From: Acanthamoeba lenticulata
Taxonomy: Eukaryota > Discosea > Longamoebia > Acanthamoebidae
DNA: 38,840 nt
Assembly (NCBI GenBank): GCA_002179805.1
Contig: NAVB01000316.1
Location: 1-38,840 of the forward strand
Direction of reading: 5' to 3'
Shown here: positions 31,101 to 38,840 of the stretch, piece by piece
How the letters are laid out: the number at the start of each line of letters is the position of its first letter
How positions within the stretch are numbered: the stretch's first letter is position 1
Position numbers and translations under genes: made by a program
Notes under the pieces: model-generated
Seen by the model: the letters and a program-made list of their open reading frames with translations, nothing else
Database searches by the model: none
What the model was told of the DNA's origin: nothing

Positions 31101-31480
31101 TGGAGCGCTCGCTTCGGGCCGTGCACGAAGACATCGCCTCGCTTCTGCAGGACGCGGGCGCAGAGTCCAGGCGCCGCGGCGCGTTCGTGTCTGCGCTGCA
31201 CAGGCTCGGGGCCGAAGGCACGGACGAGCGGCCCAAGGGCGCCCTGTGGGGGTCGGTCCTGTCCAAGGTGGGCGACCGGTGGCTCTTGCGCGACGTCTTC
31301 CTCGCCACGGTGCTCCACTTTTACCTCCAGCAGGAGGAGGAGGAACACCAGGCCTGGTCCCTGAAGCCGATAGCCATGGACGACAAGGACGCGCCGCGGC
31401 TGCCTCCCGTCGTCCTGCTCACGCATGTCGCTCACCTTCGGCGGATGGCCACCTTGCACGCCTCCACTACTACAAGTTGA
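28177..31480 (+). CDS. Unrecognised protein: tandem helical domains plus variant P-loop ATPase
   Basis: Exons: 28177-28367, 28430-28725, a provisional 28826-28876, 28943-29039, 29180-29335 and 29425-31480. The product is 931 or 948 residues. Two copies of a helical domain of about 130 residues come first. Copy 1 has FILFAHLIPC, FLAYLLNHPVN, W-ELVICLMRNIVCHE and LTFFGGRHEVEHLLRLY. Copy 2 has LLLFAQLIPC, FAEYLKTHPAN, W-MMVVRLMRNILCHE and LAFFGSRRHFHDFLALY. A Ser-rich linker leads to an AAA+/STAND-like ATPase: Walker A is GGRGTGRTT (Arg for the usual Lys), Walker B VAILDDF, then YFILTSTPY as a sensor-1-like strand. A helical and winged-helix-like C-terminus with Asp/Glu loops follows. I know no family with this build. 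ORC-type or NTPase-effector ATPases are possible relatives. Exon 3, with its GC donor, is the weak part of the model. Confidence 0.72.
29878..29945. repeat. TCC/TCA serine-codon tract
   Basis: This low-complexity run of Ser codons sits in the large last exon of the ATPase gene and encodes the Ser-rich linker just before the P-loop domain. It is kept in frame, which fits a flexible tether. Such tracts are prone to length variation. Confidence 0.8.
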
Positions 31481-31496
31481 GCACAAAAACATAACA

Positions 31497-31502
31497 AATA
31501 AA
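31497..31502 (+). terminator. Poly(A) signal of the ATPase gene
   Basis: AATAAA lies 17 bp after the stop codon, in the 51-bp gap to the convergent antiporter stop at 31532. The two transcripts probably overlap at their 3' ends. Confidence 0.5.
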
Positions 31503-31531
31503 ATAAAATCATTTTCCAATATTTTTGCATT

Positions 31532-34500
31532 TTAAAAAAAATTTGTCAAAATTGATTTCTTTTCAGAGCAAGGCCGTGTGGGGACTTGGAGGTCCACTTC
31601 GTCCTTGTGAAAGTAGAAGCCGACGACGAAGAGGCAATAGACCACCACCAGGGAAGCCCCGCGAAAGTAATTGGCTGTGCCCTATGTGTTGTGTGGTGAG
31701 TCGCTGAGACTCATACCTTCCCCCTCATGCGCGGCGGGCGGTACCTCGATGGAGATGTAGTTGACGATGATGACGGCAAAGACCACGGCAAAGGCCGAGT
31801 AAAAGGGGAAGATGAGGAGCGGGGTCGACCCGTCCAGGATCCCCGAGAGGAGCACCAGAGCCGGCAGCATGATCTGCGAAATCTGCGCAGCGTACAACAA
31901 GACAAGCAACAACAAGCAAGGATGAGCCAGTGCATAGAGCCCAGGCAAGAGGCCGTGCGCGCATCATGCGTGCCTGGATGGCCGAGACAGCGCCGATCTC
32001 GAGCGAGAGGGACACGTTGTTGCTAAGCGCAAACGAAATGGCGTTCACGTATTCGGCGGACGAGGGCACGAGGGCCAGGACCGTCACCCCGGCAAACGTC
32101 TGGCCAATGTCGAGCGCCTCCAGCGTGGGCTCGATCGCCTGCGCGCATGCGCCAAACACGAGAAAACGGGCGAGGGTCAGCCGAGGCCAAGACCCAGGAC
32201 CAGCTGCGCGCGGTCTCGAGACCTTGACCAGCTCCTCGGCCACGAGCGAGAAGAGGATGATGGACGTGGTGAGCACGAAGACGGCCTTGAGCTTGGACCA
32301 TTGCGGCCCGTCGTGTTCGCCGCCTTCTGGGTTTTTGAAGATGTGCGCATGGGTCTTGAGCGTGAACAGCAGGCCCACGAGGTAGCTCACCGGCAGGATG
32401 GCCGCCACCGTGTAGATCAGCGGCCTGATGATGGGTTGGATGGATGGATTGGATGAGCATCACCGTCAAGAGTAGTAGTCGAGAGCGGATGTGCCGCGAG
32501 CGAAAGACGCACTGGGCGGTGTCCCGGAAGAGCGGGTCCTGCGAGAAGTTGACCGGGCTCGTGTGGCACTGGGTGCACGAGAGCGGCTGCGATCTGCGCG
32601 CACAGGAGAAAAGGGCCCGGTTGAGATCAGCGCCAGAGGAGGAGATAGAGAAAGAGGTCCGGGGCGCACCCGTTGGTTGTGGCCGCCACGCAGATATCGC
32701 ATGCGAACGTGGTGTCGCCGTTGACCTGCCAGTAGATGCTCGGTGCGAGCACGCCTACGAGCGTGTGCGTGTATGTTGTGTGTCAGTGCAGCGTCGTTCG
32801 TTTGCAGTAAAAAAAAAGACCAGAGGCACGTACCGATGATGGACACGATGAGCAGCACCGACGACACGCCGGCCGCGGTCGGGCTGAACCGCTGCTCGTG
32901 GTACTTGATGCCACCCGCGATCTGAGCCCACGCACAAGACCTTTACGTCAGGCCGCGCGCCCTCTTGCCGCGAGCGAGAAGCGCTTTACCATGGAGAGTC
33001 CCGGAAGCAGCAACAGGTCGCCCAGCAGCGACCCTGATAGATCAGGGTGGAGAGCGACGACAACGGTCAATTACTGTGATGACATGACCTTGGCCCAAAC
33101 GGGGAAGGAGGAGACGTTTGTACCGACGATGCCGGCCTGGACGAGGGGCACCAGCCCGCCCTTGTAAAGCGCTCTGAGAAGGGCGAGAAGGGACATCAGC
33201 ATCATCACTTGGTCATCATACCACAAGGAGGGAGAAAGACGACGACGACGACGCACATGGAATAGAGGATGATCTCGATGGAGACAGGGCCGTCAGCATG
33301 GCCCCGATGGCAAAGTTGGTCTGCGCCGCGATGCTGGCCACGGCCATGCCGATGTAGTAGGCGATGGGCGAGATGGACAGCAGCGCCGTCACGAAGATGA
33401 CCATCGGCGGCGGGCGCAGGGACTCGGGCACGGCGTAGCCCAGCACGAGCGTCAGCAGCACAAAGGGCAGCAGGTCTGCGTGTGGCCGCACGGGTATGAG
33501 CTTCACGTTGAAGCTGAGAATGAAGTCCACTTGCGAGGACGTACTGACGAGGATGATGTTGAGGCCCTGCACCTGGAAGCGGTAGTAGTTGTAGTTGGTG
33601 GCCTGATAGGCGCAGAGGAGGATCTCATCCTGTGGGTTGTGCCCGGCGTCCTCGTAGACCCGCACCTCGAGCGGCAGGACCAGCAACAGCTTCATGGCCG
33701 ACTGGTTGACCTGCGCGGGCTCAATCGTGCACTGGTCAGGCCAGAGGCCTCTTCCTTGTCGCGCGGGGCGAGGGCGATGATGCGCACCTTGGCCATGGGG
33801 ATGCCCACGACGGAGAACCAGCAGACGATGAAGGCGAGGCCGTGGAACAGGTTCAGTACGAGCCCGCCTGGTCATGCGCGCATGTGAGGAACGAGGGAAA
33901 GAAGAAGAAGAAGGTGGTGGTTGTGAGTGCGCGCACCAGTCAAGAGCCACACGCCGTAGGCCAGACCCGAGCAGAAGCGGGCAAAGATCGATGGCGTGGT
34001 CTCGGCCACCAACGGTGGGAACTTGACCAGCAAGTCTTCGTTGGTGGTCCCGCAGACGTCGCTTCCAAGGGCTCCTTCTTGTTCTTTTTCACTCATCCAC
34101 GAGTCAACAACGGTGCTCGTCTCCACGCTCAACCTGCGCGAGGCACGACGCTTCTGCACGAAGGCTGGGTGAGGTCGTTTGATGGTCCACAAACAAGGCC
34201 ACTAGTGAGCACCGTACGGTGATGTACTTGCCAAAGGGCCACAAGAAGTAGTTCTTGAGCCGCCAGCAGAGCCCGGCGTAGGGGCGACCCACGATCGTGA
34301 AGAACCTGTGTGACAGGCTTAGCAAGGCAGGTCTGCGGTTCAGGGTCAAGGGCGAGTACATGAAGACAGCCACCAACATGTAGAGCACGTAGAAGAGCCA
34401 TCCAAAGAGGAGCAGCCACAGCACATTGCCCACGGTCACGAAGGACTCTGCACCGAGGGGGGGGGGTGTTTACGTTTAGCCAGCACATAACCAACCACGG

Positions 34501-35004
34501 ACAAGAGGCAAGGTCACCTGCTGAGTCGGGTGGTGGAAGTGTGGGCGGATGAGCAAGCGATGCCTGCAGCCTAGGGTCTCCCTGGCGGCTCTGTAGGTAT
34601 AAACGTGAGTCGTTACGATTGAATTGAACAATTAACAGATTTTGTGAATTTACCTGTGAAAGGAGTCGCACAGGGAGGCTACTGTACAAGAGGCTAGGCG
34701 CCATCTGGCGGGATGAACTCTGCCGAAGCGGTCGGCGTGGTCGCTCTCCTTCTTCTTCCACACATTCGATATCTTCTGTTTCGCTTTCCGAACTGTTGCT
34801 GCTGACGCTGTCGTACTCCTCCCGCAGACCTTCCACGTTCAAGGAAGAAGGCGAACGTGATACTCGCCCACAGCTGCCCACACCCTCTGCGATAGGCGTG
34901 TAGCCCTCGCCCGACTCCTCCTGTTGCGACGGCAGCTGCGCTTGTACCGCGCCTTCGTTCGTGGCCTCTTGCCAAGTCTGGCCCGACCCATGGCCCCGAC
35001 GCAT
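31532..35004 (-). CDS. Vnx1/CAX-type cation/H+ antiporter, with an apparent frame break
   Basis: Fifteen exons: 35004-34654, 34590-34518, 34447-34218, 34153-33937, 33867-33788, 33710-33257, 33173-33124, 33033-32990, 32921-32834, 32754-32670, 32593-32513, 32424-32223, 32138-31974, 31873-31745 and 31681-31532. The product is about 799 residues. An acidic Ser-rich N-terminus precedes WPFGKYIT, LFHGLAFIVCWFSVVGIPMAK and ILLCAYQATNYNYYRFQVQG. GSLLGDLLLLPGLSM-IAGGIKYHEQ then leads to the second repeat, VPSSAEYVNAISFALSNN, and the C-terminal NYFRG. This matches the fungal vacuolar Vnx1 branch of the Ca2+/cation antiporters, so Na+/K+ or Ca2+ uptake into acidic vacuoles is likely. The first alpha repeat changes frame inside exon 6 near 33285 (AIGAMLTA then VSIEIILYS) with no room for an intron, so one base appears to be missing. 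Intron 31973-31874 has a GC donor. Confidence 0.85.
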
Positions 35005-35190
35005 GTCGCAGCGAGCTTGCGCTTCGACGTCTCTGCCGCAGTGTTTTGAGGTCGTTCTGCGTTGCAGGGCAGAGAGTTCGTTACACAGCAGAAGAGGAAA
35101 ATCCAGTTTCCTCTTTCCGGCAGTTGAGTGCATAAAACCAGGAAAAGGACCACCCCTTGCATCTTCTTCTTCGTCTTCCACGTTCAAGCC
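35005..35190. promoter_or_regulatory. Divergent promoter (antiporter / ABCG transporter)
   Basis: This 186-bp gap between divergent ATGs must serve both transporter genes. The stretch directly before the ABCG ATG is pyrimidine-rich (TCTTCTTC type), a plausible initiator or leader. Confidence 0.5.
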
Positions 35191-38100
35191 ATGTACGAGC
35201 CAGAAGACGAGGACCAGCTCCACAACAAGCAAACCGAGGCGGAGGACGCTGAAGAGGACGAGCTCTCCCAAAGAAATGACCGAGGAGGAGGAGGGGCGGT
35301 GGTTGCGGGCGGCGACGGAGCGGCGAGCATCACGCCCCTGACCATCACCTTCTCCGACCTCTTCTTCACGGTGCTGGGCCCTCGCGAGAACAAGTGGAAC
35401 CCGTTCTCCAAGCGGCAGCGCCTGAGCCTCCTCAAGGATCTCCACGGCGTGTTCCAGGCAGGCGAGGTCACCGCCATCATGGGACCCTCTGGTACGAGGC
35501 GACTCGCCGGGCGGACGCGCATGATTGCTTCTTCGCTTGCTTGCTGGATTGTCTCTTTGGGCCGCAGCTCACTGGAGCTGGGCGTCGCGGCTCAGGGGCG
35601 GGCAAGACAACGCTGATGAGCGTGTTGGGCAACCGCACGCAAGGCGGGAAGCTGAGGGGCTCCGTGCTTGTCAACGGCGTCGAGAAGCAGCGGATCCGCT
35701 CGACCAAGTGGGCCCGTCTCGCGGCCTACGTCATGCAGGTGCGTGAAGTTTCGCAGGCCACTTTTCTCTTTGTGTTGTTTTTTGTGCGCATGCTCAATGG
35801 ACGCACCACAGGACGACGTGCTGTTCGCCCAACTCAACCCGCACGAGACCTTTTGGTTCTCGTCGCAGCTGCGGCTTCCCTTCAGCTCCGCCAGCAAGAC
35901 CGACAAGATCGACTCGCTCATCGAAGAGGTACTTCATCGAAGCGTCCGAGTTCGTCCGCCTCTTTTTCTCATGCTGCGTCATTCCGCGGCGTGCAGTTGG
36001 GACTGTCGAGCTGCGAGAAGACGAGGATCGGGAACCAGGAGAAGCGCGGCGTGTCCGGCGGCCAGCGGAAGCGTGTAAGCATCGGCGTCGAGATGATCAC
36101 CGACCCGTCGGTCATCTTCCTCGACGAGCCCACCACAGGTCTGCTTCCGCTCCGGCGACCGTCATGTGATCGCCTCTTTGCTCACTCATGGGCCGCGCAG
36201 GCTTGGACTCGTCGACGTCGTTCATGCTGGTCGACACGCTCAAGCGGCTGGCGGCGCTGGGCCGCACGATCGTGACCACCATCCACCAGCCCAGCACGGA
36301 CATCTTCTTCAAGTTTGACAAACTGATCCTCATGACCCGCGGGCACATCATCTACAACGGGCCCGTCCACGACGTGGTGTCCTACTTCACCGGCCTGGGC
36401 TATCCATGCCCCAAGTTCACCAACCCGGCCGAGCACATCAGTACAGGCCTTTTCCTATTTATTTTTTAAAAAATTATATTATTATCTACTTTACTTTTCT
36501 TTTAAAAATTTACTGCCACTTTTCTAGTGAACCTGGCCAAGGCCGACAGCTACATCACCACTCGCGAGGAGGGCGAGAAGCGCATGACCCACTTGGTCCG
36601 AGCCTACCGCGAGTCTCGCGGTACGTGCGCGCGGAGAAGAAGGACAGTTGCTGCGCAGCTTCGGCTCACCACACGGGACGTGGTCGGGGCAGGGCTGCCT
36701 CCGCTGAATGCCGCCGAGGACGACGTCGAGGCGCAGCCCGCGCAGGACGAGACCCCTCCGGTCGAGAAGGCGGGCAGCTTCATCGGCGGCGGGGGCTCGT
36801 CCATCCTGAGGCGGGGCGCCACGCTCTTGGGATCATCAAACATCCTCGGCAAGTCCAAGACCAAGGCCAAGCCGAATCAAGGGCCCTCGCCAGAGGACAT
36901 CGTCGTGCGCAAGGGGCCGTCGTTCCTCTATCGTCTCGGTACGCGTCGTATTGCGAGGATGTGTACATCTTGGTGTCGCTCGAGGGAAAAGCTCAAGCAT
37001 TCGCCGTGTGCAGTGGTCTTGGCCTGGCGCAACATACTGATGACCACGCGCAACCCGATGTCCGTCCAAGCCCGCTTGTTCCAGTCCCTCTTCTTCGCCC
37101 TCTTGCTCGGCCTCCTCTACCTCCAGGTAAACGTTTCTTTCTTTTCTTCGCTTTCGTTTTATTGGCCCCTTGCCTGACTTTGGTAGCGCAGGTGGGGAGC
37201 GATCAGACCAGCATCCAAAACCGCCAGGGCGTGCTGTTCTTTATCATCATCAACCAAGGCACGTTGTTGTTTGCGCGCGCGGCCGGCGCGGCAGAGTCGC
37301 AACGGACTGACCCTGCACCAAACGACGAACTGCAGCGTCCGGGGAGATGTTTGGGATGATGGCGCTGTTCCCGGCCGAACGGCAAGTCTTTATTCGAGAA
37401 CACTCGATGGGATCCTACTCGACGCTGACCTACTACATCGCCAAAGTGGCGTCCGAGGCGCCCTTCACGGCCTTCTTCCCGCTCGTCTTCAGCTTGATCT
37501 GCTATTGGATGGTACGACCTTGAGCTATCTTGCAAGCGCTCCTCATTCCACGATGACGCCATGACAACGTCGACAACGACTACGACAACAACAGGTAGGC
37601 CTGCAGGCGGAGGCCGACAAGTTCTTCCTCTTCGTGGCCACTTTGGTGGTGGTCTGCTTCGTGGCGCAGTCACTGGGGCTCCTGTTGACCGCCGGCGTCG
37701 CCAACATGGAGGCGGCCTCCGCGCTGGCTCCTGTCATCTTCATCCCTCTCATGCTGCTCGGTGCACCCTCTTTCCTCAACGCCACCGCTTAGCGCAAGGA
37801 ACAATCGACTCACTTGCAGCGAATGGACAGGTGGCTACTTTGTCAACGATGGGTCGATTCCTAATTGGCTGATTTGGGCCCGGTATGACATAAGAACGAT
37901 ATATTTATTCATTTATTTATTCGTCTTTCCATATTTGTAAGGCCCTATATTAACCTTTCTTCAAAAGGTATCTCTCGCCCTTCAAGTTTGGCTTCCAAAT
38001 CCTGGCCCACAACGAGTTTTCAGGGCTCAAGTTCTCGTGCAAGCCCGACGAGTCTTGCACTCGCAGTACGCCGCCTCTCCGCAACTTTCTTTTTGTGGTT

Positions 38101-38275
38101 CCTCACCAAGCTTGTGTTGCGTGTAGCGGGAGAAGAAGTGCTGGATGACCTCAGGCTGACTGCGCGAGAAAGCAGCATTTGGGCCAGCTTCCTCTTCTTG
38201 CTGATGCACTTTTGCCTCTTCCACACCTTGGCCTACCTGCTCCTCCGCTTCACAGCAGGCAGAAAGAAAGCCTAG
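35191..38275 (+). CDS. ABCG-family (White-type) half-transporter
   Basis: Fourteen exons: 35191-35491, 35596-35738, 35812-35928, 35997-36138, 36201-36440, 36528-36620, 36693-36938, 37014-37126, 37192-37258, 37336-37511, 37595-37760, 37831-37882, 37968-38065 and 38127-38275. They sum to 2103 nt, or 700 residues. The nucleotide-binding domain comes first: Walker A GPSGAGKTT (split by intron 1), signature VSGGQRKR, Walker [13 protein letters not shown], then the H-loop His in TTIHQP. A linker of about 80 residues ([17 protein letters not shown]) follows. The six-TM domain has VVLAWRN, the [19 protein letters not shown] region, a large loop with FKFGFQIL and NEFSG, and a final TM LHFC-type helix. 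It should dimerise to export lipids, sterols or xenobiotics. Intron 37259-37335 uses a GC donor. Intron 36621-36692 is open and in frame. The Cys pair near CKPDESC is typical of the last loop. Confidence 0.93.
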
Positions 38276-38543
38276 AGAGATGGATAAAGAGGAGGAGCAT
38301 GTAGTGGAGTGGCTATTTTTTGTTTTTATATTTTACTCAAAAAGAAAACAAAAATCCAAAAGACTGTCCTTGTGGGGACGTTGATGACGCTTGAGTGAAC
38401 GAAGAAAAAAGGGCTTGGTGGAGTTGCACTTTACCTCTCTTGTTGTTGTTTTCTCTCCCTTTTAAGTCTGCCTCTTTGCTGTTTTCTCACTCTCTTTCCT
38501 GCTCTCTCTCTCTCTCTCTCCATGTCGTGTGTTTCTGCCCAGT
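38276..38543. other. Convergent intergenic region
   Basis: This 268-bp gap holds the 3' UTRs of the ABCG gene and of the partial gene on the minus strand. It is pyrimidine-rich on the plus strand, includes the CT microsatellite at 38502-38520, and has no supported gene. Confidence 0.5.
38502..38520. repeat. (CT)n microsatellite
   Basis: Nineteen bases of alternating C and T lie within the 3' UTR side of the partial minus-strand gene. It is a simple slippage repeat. Confidence 0.9.
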
Positions 38544-38754
38544 TCAAGCCGAGGTCTTGCCCTTGCCCTCGTGGCCGTTCTCCTCAGGGCTGCTGTCACC
38601 TTCGTCCAGGCGCTTCTTGAGCTCGCTCACGCTCAAGACCTTCTTCTCTCGCTTGTCCACTTCACCCTTGGCGTTCTCCTTCTTCCGGATGTCGTAGCCC
38701 TCCTTCCTCAGCGCCGCTTCCCTCCTCTGCTTCTGCTCGATCTTCCTCTTGTGC
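38544..38754 (-). CDS. Last exon of a gene extending beyond the right edge (charged coiled-coil tail)
   Basis: The final exon runs from a TTACAG acceptor (exon starts at 38754, entry phase 2) to TGA at 38544 and encodes about 69 residues. The intron before it (38755 to the window end) is strongly AT-rich. The peptide is very charged and helical: HKRKIEQKQRREAALRKEG, then GYDIRKKENAKG, then VLSVSELKKRLDE, ending in an acidic-Gly tail. This could be the C-terminus of a nucleolar, ribosomal or cytoskeletal coiled-coil protein; I do not recognise it. The ORF on the opposite strand is hydrophobic by chance of the complement. Confidence 0.65.
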
Positions 38755-38840
38755 CTGTAATTTTATGAATTGATTTTAATATTTCTTGTTCCTTTTGCAC
38801 GAAATAAAAGAGTATAATAAAAGAATTAAAATTTAAAAAA

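Noticed and set aside
30332..31519. 395-residue ORF antisense to the ATPase gene
   Set aside because: It mirrors the coding frame of the plus-strand exon with high GC third positions and shows no recognisable motif.
38529..38768. Hydrophobic plus-strand ORF at the right edge
   Set aside because: The minus strand gives a charged helical exon with a good acceptor and stop. The Leu-rich plus-strand peptide is its complement (CTC/CTT from GAG/AAG).
1..38840. Mobile elements, CRISPR arrays, rRNA or tRNA clusters
   Set aside because: No terminal inverted repeats, reverse transcriptase or transposase motifs, regularly spaced repeats or conserved RNA sequences were seen on either strand.

Overview
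The window looks like nuclear DNA of a free-living amoeba of the Acanthamoeba type (Amoebozoa). Coding exons are very GC-rich, and AT-rich introns of about 50-150 bp interrupt most genes. About half of the splice donors I resolved read GT(A/G)CG. The gene content is purely eukaryotic: DNA polymerase beta, farnesyltransferase beta, an OCA2/P-protein, an ABCG transporter and a Vnx1-type cation/H+ antiporter. A secreted protein with three CBM49 domains matches the Luke-type cellulose-binding lectins known from Acanthamoeba cyst walls. The species call is inference; I could not search a database.

Layout, left to right: (1) 66-1515 +, the 3' part of DNA polymerase beta. (2) 1936-3243 +, the triple-CBM49 secreted lectin, convergent with (3) 3434-6940 -, a secreted glycine-rich beta-helix-like repeat protein. 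(4) 7227-8619 -, an HDHD5/CECR5-type HAD hydrolase. (5) 9057-9427 +, a 74-residue secreted peptide. (6) 9508-13169 -, a DEAD-box (DECD) RNA helicase with a mitochondrial-type leader, sharing an 83-bp divergent gap with (7) 13253-14642 +, a TruA-family tRNA pseudouridine synthase. (8) 14727-16705 -, an HSL-type alpha/beta hydrolase. (9) 16767-18384 -, farnesyltransferase beta. (10) 18541-19696 -, a secreted protein of unknown family. (11) 20115-21413 +, an intronless membrane protein. (12) 21582-22477 +, a small secreted helical protein. (13) 22577-26047 -, an OCA2/P-protein-like transporter. (14) 26540-26863 -, a PLAC8 Cys-rich protein. (15) 27085-28004 -, a two-TM Cys-loop protein. (16) 28177-31480 +, an unrecognised protein with two copies of a helical domain fused to a variant P-loop ATPase. 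(17) 31532-35004 -, a Vnx1/CAX-type antiporter with an apparent frame break in its first alpha repeat. (18) 35191-38275 +, an ABCG half-transporter. (19) 38544-38754 -, the last exon of a gene running off the right edge.

Genes are packed tightly: convergent 3' ends lie 51-191 bp apart and some tandem gaps are about 60 bp. I reconstructed the exons by hand from homology, splice sites and phase, and every complete model except the antiporter sums to a multiple of three. There is no operon logic. Two loose themes stand out: secreted or cyst-wall proteins at the left (CBM49 lectin, beta-helix protein, small secreted peptides), and membrane transport at the right (P-protein, Vnx1, ABCG). The most novel-looking locus is the duplicated-domain ATPase at 28177-31480. 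I saw no tRNA, rRNA, CRISPR array or clear mobile element.
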